Shown one piece after another: positions 58,505 through 64,000 of a stretch of DNA of 64,000 nucleotides. Position 1 is the first letter of the stretch. Each line of letters opens with the position of its first letter. The translations under genes were made by a program, and so were the position numbers. Source of the DNA: Archivesica marissinica (taxonomy: Eukaryota; Mollusca; Bivalvia; Venerida; Vesicomyidae); the NCBI GenBank assembly GCA_014843695.1, contig CM026401.1, positions 45,133,175-45,197,174 on the forward strand. The letters are read 5' to 3'. Under the pieces are notes generated by a model. The model did not search any database. It saw nothing but the letters and a program-made list of their open reading frames with translations, and had not been told where the DNA came from.

Positions 58505-58712
58505 AGAAAAAATTAATCACTCTCGATGGCGTGGATGAAAGCATATATATGTATCTAGTCATGTGGGAGGAAATCGGGGTAGCCGAGAAAACCCGCACCT
58601 GCCCATTCTGGAACCCACAGTACCGTCTCACATACTTCACAGTCGAGGATTGAACCGGGGTTGGTTACATTGGTGAGAAGCTAGCGTGCTAACCACTGCG
58701 CTAATCGGATAC
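58505..58712 (-). mobile_element. SINE-3 copy
   Basis: ttaatcactctcgatggcgtgg to actgcgctaatcgg; the 3'-most part is missing. Confidence 0.85.
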
Positions 58713-58812
58713 TTATCAATCCAGCAGTGACCGTGGAGGGTGATCGCAAATACCTCTCCGAGCATTGATTCAGTAGACAAACAAACATTCTATTATAATT
58801 TGCATATACCAG

Positions 58813-58990
58813 GCCGGGTTCATTCTAGGTCAGAATTTTTGGGAGAAGTGAGAAAGCGCGTGATCGCTTCCTTAAATGGTGTTCTTTCTGCAAAATAGGG
58901 TTAAAATGCACAGTACAACCATTAAATACAACATTTGAATAGAAGGAGTGCTTTATAATGAGCCAACATTTACGAAATAGACAACCCTCT
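58813..58990. mobile_element. Element D copy, shortened
   Basis: ttcattctaggtcagaattt to ctgatccctggg; lacks the ttaatatac segment that held the MITE-2 target. Confidence 0.7.
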
Positions 58991-59645
58991 AAACTGATCC
59001 CTGGGTATTTGACACAAGAACAAATGTTTGATTTCACCTTTGCTACAGAAGTCAATGGGAATGAATAGTCACGTAGATGACTGCCATGACCACATTCCTT
59101 GGCCGATTTCTCCGAAAAATCGAATCGCTTCGTAGTTAGCTGCTATTTAGCCACCGAGAGTTAATTCTTCACTGTTGTTTCTGGACGGATGGATGGAATG
59201 ATATTGAGGCTATGCATGTACCGTATATATTCGGCCATAAGTCGACCTCGCTCATAAGTCGAGGTGGTATTTTGGGGCTAAAAACGTGTATTTTGCATGC
59301 CCATAAGTCGAGGCAACTTTTTCAGAAAATTTCAACAAACGGTATAGCTAAAAATTCACTGAAACCTAGACCCATCTTGAATTGTTTTTAATGTAAAATA
59401 TTCATTGCTTTACTTGTTTATCATCATCCAGAAATGTCTGAGAACTTTTGGCAGTTTCTGAGCACAGATATTGAATGCAGCCATCTAAATGTATATAAAA
59501 GACGCAGCTTTGACATAAGTAAAGATTAAACTGATGTTTTGAGAACCCACATACCACCTAAATGTATATAAAAGACGCAGCTTTGACATAAGTAAAGATT
59601 AAACTGATGTTTTGCAGTTTCCATGTTGACGTCTTTGTGGTGCAT

Positions 59646-59770
59646 TAGAACAATAGGACAGTTCAATAGGACAGTTCAATAGGACAGTTCAATAGGACAG
59701 TTCAATAGGACAGTTCAATAGGACAGTTCAATAGGACAGTTCAATAGGACAGTTCAATAGGACAGTTCAA
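59646..59770. repeat. 13-bp repeat (caataggacagtt)
   Basis: About nine perfect units; the same number is seen in the right copy at 62519-62643. Confidence 0.95.
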
Positions 59771-59813
59771 AAACATTGCATTACTGTATCTATGATGAAG
59801 GATTACTTATCTC

Positions 59814-59965
59814 AACAACCTAACTACGGTCTCACGGCCACCCAACTACGGTCTCACGGCCACCCAACTACGGTCTCACGGCCACCCAACTACGGTCTCA
59901 CGGCCACCCAACTACGGTCTCACGGCCACCCAACTACGGTCTCACGGCCACCCAACTACGGTCTC
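59814..59965. repeat. 22-bp minisatellite running into the gap
   Basis: ggtctcacggccacccaact + ac units; the assembly breaks inside the array. Confidence 0.95.
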
Positions 59966-60965
59966 NNNNNNNNNNNNNNNNNNNNNNNNNNNNNNNNNNN
60001 NNNNNNNNNNNNNNNNNNNNNNNNNNNNNNNNNNNNNNNNNNNNNNNNNNNNNNNNNNNNNNNNNNNNNNNNNNNNNNNNNNNNNNNNNNNNNNNNNNNN
60101 NNNNNNNNNNNNNNNNNNNNNNNNNNNNNNNNNNNNNNNNNNNNNNNNNNNNNNNNNNNNNNNNNNNNNNNNNNNNNNNNNNNNNNNNNNNNNNNNNNNN
60201 NNNNNNNNNNNNNNNNNNNNNNNNNNNNNNNNNNNNNNNNNNNNNNNNNNNNNNNNNNNNNNNNNNNNNNNNNNNNNNNNNNNNNNNNNNNNNNNNNNNN
60301 NNNNNNNNNNNNNNNNNNNNNNNNNNNNNNNNNNNNNNNNNNNNNNNNNNNNNNNNNNNNNNNNNNNNNNNNNNNNNNNNNNNNNNNNNNNNNNNNNNNN
60401 NNNNNNNNNNNNNNNNNNNNNNNNNNNNNNNNNNNNNNNNNNNNNNNNNNNNNNNNNNNNNNNNNNNNNNNNNNNNNNNNNNNNNNNNNNNNNNNNNNNN
60501 NNNNNNNNNNNNNNNNNNNNNNNNNNNNNNNNNNNNNNNNNNNNNNNNNNNNNNNNNNNNNNNNNNNNNNNNNNNNNNNNNNNNNNNNNNNNNNNNNNNN
60601 NNNNNNNNNNNNNNNNNNNNNNNNNNNNNNNNNNNNNNNNNNNNNNNNNNNNNNNNNNNNNNNNNNNNNNNNNNNNNNNNNNNNNNNNNNNNNNNNNNNN
60701 NNNNNNNNNNNNNNNNNNNNNNNNNNNNNNNNNNNNNNNNNNNNNNNNNNNNNNNNNNNNNNNNNNNNNNNNNNNNNNNNNNNNNNNNNNNNNNNNNNNN
60801 NNNNNNNNNNNNNNNNNNNNNNNNNNNNNNNNNNNNNNNNNNNNNNNNNNNNNNNNNNNNNNNNNNNNNNNNNNNNNNNNNNNNNNNNNNNNNNNNNNNN
60901 NNNNNNNNNNNNNNNNNNNNNNNNNNNNNNNNNNNNNNNNNNNNNNNNNNNNNNNNNNNNNNNNN
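59966..60965. other. Assembly gap of exactly 1000 N
   Basis: The round length indicates a scaffold gap of unknown true size. Confidence 0.99.
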
Positions 60966-60984
60966 GTACCAATAGTAAAATAGT

Positions 60985-61270
60985 ATTAATCAACAAATAT
61001 AACAACTAGAGAATACCACCTGGAAAGCTGCAAACCCCACACTGGTATTCAGATAAGACAAAATAGAATATGTCAACAATGTAATTCAAATTCAATAGAA
61101 ACCGAGTACCATTTATTAATGACATGTCAACAATACTCGAATATACATAATAAATATATACCAAATATTCCATGGTCGAATTTAAGAAAGTTTAATACAC
61201 TCATGCCTAATCTACCTATTGTTAAATTATGTAAATTTTTATAGGCATATGCAGAAAGAAATTAATTTCA
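60985..61270 (+). pseudogene. LINE C-terminal fragment, second copy
   Basis: Same as 58105-58395 but with the 5-base deletion, which shifts the frame after NTLMPN. Confidence 0.6.
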
Positions 61271-61381
61271 TTCATATTATGTACATGTATGTATTATATT
61301 TATTTATTTACAGTTCATTAGCCAAAGGCATGTTCTATGTCGATTTGCTAAATAAAAGTCATTGTTGGTTGTTGAAAAGAA

Positions 61382-61585
61382 AAAATTAATCACTCTCGAT
61401 GGCGTGGATGAAAGCATATATATGTATCTAGTCATGTGGGAGGAAATCGGGGTAGCCGAGAAAACCCGCACCTGCCCATTCTGGAACCCACAGTACCGTC
61501 TCACATACTTCACAGTCGAGGATTGAACCGGGGTTGGTTACATTGGTGAGAAGCTAGCGTGCTAACCACTGCGCTAATCGGATAC
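61382..61585 (-). mobile_element. SINE-3, second copy
   Basis: Same element as 58505-58712, carried by the duplication. Confidence 0.85.
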
Positions 61586-62689
61586 TTATCAATCCAGCAG
61601 TGACCGTGGAGGGTGATCGCAAATACCTCTCCGAGCATTGATTCAGTAGACAAACAAACATTCTATTATAATTTGCATATACCAGGCCGGGTTCATTCTA
61701 GGTCAGAATTTTTGGGAGAAGTGAGAAAGCGCGTGATCGCTTCCTTAAATGGTGTTCTTTCTGCAAAATAGGGTTAAAATGCACAGTACAACCATTAAAT
61801 ACAACATTTGAATAGAAGGAGTGCTTTATAATGAGCCAACATTTACGAAATAGACAACCCTCTAAACTGATCCCTGGGTATTTGACACAAGAACAAATGT
61901 TTGATTTCACCTTTGCTACAGAAGTCAATGGGAATGAATAGTCACGTAGATGACTGCCATGACCACATTCCTTGGCCGATTTCTCCGAAAAATCGAATCG
62001 CTTCGTAGTTAGCTGCTATTTAGCCACCGAGAGTTAATTCTTCACTGTTGTTTCTGGACGGATGGATGGAATGATATTGAGGCTATGCATGTACCGTATA
62101 TATTCGGCCATAAGTCGACCTCGCTCATAAGTCGAGGTGGTATTTTGGGGCTAAAAACGTGTATTTTGCATGCCCATAAGTCGAGGCAACTTTTTCAGAA
62201 AATTTCAACAAACGGTATAGCTAAAAATTCACTGAAACCTAGACCCATCTTGAATTGTTTTTAATGTAAAATATTCATTGCTTTACTTGTTTATCATCAT
62301 CCAGAAATGTCTGAGAACTTTTGGCAGTTTCTGAGCACAGATATTGAATGCAGCCATCTAAATGTATATAAAAGACGCAGCTTTGACATAAGTAAAGATT
62401 AAACTGATGTTTTGAGAACCCACATACCACCTAAATGTATATAAAAGACGCAGCTTTGACATAAGTAAAGATTAAACTGATGTTTTGCAGTTTCCATGTT
62501 GACGTCTTTGTGGTGCATTAGAACAATAGGACAGTTCAATAGGACAGTTCAATAGGACAGTTCAATAGGACAGTTCAATAGGACAGTTCAATAGGACAGT
62601 TCAATAGGACAGTTCAATAGGACAGTTCAATAGGACAGTTCAAAAACATTGCATTACTGTATCTATGATGAAGGATTACTTATCTCAAC

Positions 62690-63375
62690 AACCTAACTAC
62701 GGTCTCACGGCCACCCAACTACGGTCTCACGGCCACCCAACTACGGTCTCACGGCCACCCAACTACGGTCTCACGGCCACCCAACTACGGTCTCACGGCC
62801 ACCCAACTACGGTCTCACGGCCACCCAACTACGGTCTCACGGCCACCCAACTACGGTCTCACGGCCAACCAACTACGGTCTCACGCCACCCAAATACGGT
62901 CTCACGGCCACCCAACTAGTCTCACGGCCACCCAACTACGGTCTCACGGCCACCCAAACTACGGTCTCACGGCCAACCAAACGGTCTCACGGCCACCCAA
63001 CTACGGTCTCACGGCCACCCAACTACGTCTCACGGCCACCCAAACTACGGTCTCAACGGCCACCCAAACTACGGTCTCACGGCCAACCAACTACGGTCTC
63101 ACGGCCACCCAACTACGGTCTCACGGCCACCCAACACCACCCACCAACTACGGTCTCACGCCACCCAACTACGGTCTCACGGCCACCCAACTACGGTCTC
63201 ACGGCCACCCAACTACGGTCTCACGGCCACCCAACTACGGTCTCACGGCCACCCAACTACGGTCTCACGGCCACCCAACTACGGTCTCACGGCCACCCAA
63301 CTACGGTCTCACGGCCACCCAACTACGGTCTCACGGCCACCCAACTACGGTCTCTCGGCAACCCAACTACGGTCT
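62690..63375. repeat. 22-bp minisatellite, long array
   Basis: About 30 units. The middle (62870-63150) is irregular, with single-base losses and gains (for example ctcacgccaccc, cccaaactacgg, caaccaaacgg), while both ends are nearly perfect. That pattern could be real decay or read error in a poorly polished repeat. Confidence 0.95.
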
Positions 63376-63516
63376 CTTGACCGCGCATGTGCTAGTTGTA
63401 TAATTGGTGTATCGAAGACATGCATCATTTGGATCACGCAATAGATTTGTTTAGAAAATCGTGTGACTCGACTTATGGCTGAGTATATACAGTATATATT
63501 GTAATGTTCTTTGATT

Positions 63517-63540
63517 GGTGGTGGTGGTGGTGGTGGGGGT
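63517..63540. repeat. (GGT)n short microsatellite
   Basis: Six ggt units with flanking gggggt. Confidence 0.9.
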
Positions 63541-63627
63541 GATGATATAAAGGTTTAGGGAGTCATTGTTGACCTTTATAGACCATGTATATTACTCTCA
63601 GAAACGTCTTTGTTGATTAATGAGATT

Positions 63628-64000
63628 TAACCCATTTCATTCTGGATACCTTTAAAGGCTTTTAGTTTATACAAATTTATTTTAGCTCGATTGCGAAACA
63701 AGTTCTTACAACTTATATTAATCACTCTCGAGACCTCATTCCTGATGGAATCCATCGCCACGAGGGAGAGAGGAAGAGGCAACGTGGAATTTAAATGCCT
63801 TGCCTAAGGGCACAATCGTAACGGCTCCAGCGGGGCTCGAACTCCGGACCTTTCGCACCTGAAACGAACGCGCATCCATGCGCTATCATGACTTCCACTA
63901 AAGGCTTTTCCAAACAACATAGATCCAGATCAGCCACAGCGTGATGCTGCGTGCTGATCAGGATCTATGTTGTTTGCTACATAGCCAAGTGTCTTAGCAA
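63628..64000. mobile_element. MITE-2-like hairpin element split by SINE-2, cut by window end
   Basis: Starts ttaacccatttcattc. After the SINE-2 it shows a hairpin agatccagatcagccacagc / gctgcgtgctgatcaggatct at 63922-63966, a relative of the MITE-2 hairpin with different inner arms. Confidence 0.65.
63663..63898 (-). mobile_element. SINE-2 copy with exact duplication
   Basis: Flanked by taaaggctttt (63652-63662 and 63899-63909), 11 bp. Confidence 0.95.

Larger units (their letters stand above)
58088..59965. repeat. Left copy of a ~1.9-kb duplication abutting the gap
   Basis: Matches 60966-62838 with one 5-base difference found by eye (agaaa present here after catgcctaat). Includes a repeated motif cataagtcgagg (59240-59310) and a ~66-bp direct duplication (aatgtatataaaagacgcag). 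Confidence 0.95.
60966..62838. repeat. Right copy of the ~1.9-kb duplication
   Basis: Starts abruptly at the gap with gtaccaatagtaaaatag, matching 58088 onward at an offset of 2873-2878 bases, and proceeds through the same SINE-3, element D and minisatellites. Confidence 0.95.

Noticed and set aside
59792..61009. 405-codon and 349-codon frames across the N run
   Set aside because: Created by the gap of unknown bases.
58431..61928. Paired identical frames at 58431/61304 and 58825/61698
   Set aside because: SINE-3 and element D sequence, duplicated with the block around the gap.

Overview
This is animal nuclear DNA, most likely from a mollusc (bivalve or gastropod). The evidence is split coding exons with GT-AG introns, an innexin gene (a gap-junction family confined to invertebrates under that name), two Ly6/uPAR-type three-finger genes, CR1/Jockey-like LINEs, a Tc1-like transposase, several MITE families, at least six tRNA-headed SINE families and a very large amount of tandem repeat. 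The species assignment is inference. Gene density is very low: about 2.3 kb of supported host coding sequence in 64 kb.

Host genes, left to right. (1) The 5' half of an innexin on the minus strand: three exons at 5663-5850, 4175-4338 and 3202-3454; its later exons lie left of the window and its start codon exon was not found. (2) Ly6-A on the minus strand: exons 29414-29468, 22938-23129 and 19087-19361, giving a 173-residue secreted protein with ten cysteines and a probable GPI signal. (3) Ly6-B, a paralogue on the minus strand: exons 36188-36239, 35468-35635 and 34115-34395, 166 residues, same intron phases. (4) The first three coding exons of an unrecognised plus-strand gene: 49569-49655, 50990-51146 and 52524-53063, continuing right.

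The most striking feature is that three large tandem arrays are made of exon edges. The array at 1-3201 is built from the last ~55 nt of the innexin exon plus its 5' splice site. The 5.9 kb array at 23577-29455 is built from the last 43 nt of the Ly6-A signal-peptide exon plus its 5' splice site. The array at 34640-35467 is built from the last ~37 nt of Ly6-B exon 2 plus its 5' splice site. In each case the array lies in the intron directly behind the true exon, so the true donor is followed by tens of decoys, some intact and some mutated. Next to Ly6-A exon 3 (19375-19625) the mirror image is seen: decayed copies of the acceptor edge of the exon.

Mobile elements. Names are local to this report. 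SINE-1 (~290 bp): head with a 7-bp acceptor stem, A and B boxes and a GGT anticodon-like loop; tail gcgacgataaataaacg. SINE-2 (~235 bp): head loop with CAG; tail ending in aaatttgtataaactaa. SINE-3: head with A box tagcgcagtgg; 3' half homologous to SINE-2. SINE-4: head gcctccgtggtcgagtgg; one subtype ends with the SINE-1 tail. SINE-5 and SINE-6 are further tRNA-like families. MITE-1 has GAGGACATAGAAA termini and TA target duplications. MITE-2 is a hairpin element flanked by TTAA. MITE-4 has TTAAAGCGACA termini. MITE-6 has ACAGTCAAACCTGT termini. MITE-7 has ccgaggttataaaac termini. Insertions are often nested, most clearly at 14998-19087, where a MITE holds a LINE and a SINE-3 that itself holds a SINE-1, and the whole stack sits in the stop codon of Ly6-A.

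The right end has an exactly 1000-base run of N (59966-60965) flanked by two near-identical ~1.9 kb copies, which looks like an assembly overlap of haplotypes rather than a true duplication. Nothing bacterial, no CRISPR array, no rRNA and no bona fide tRNA gene was seen.
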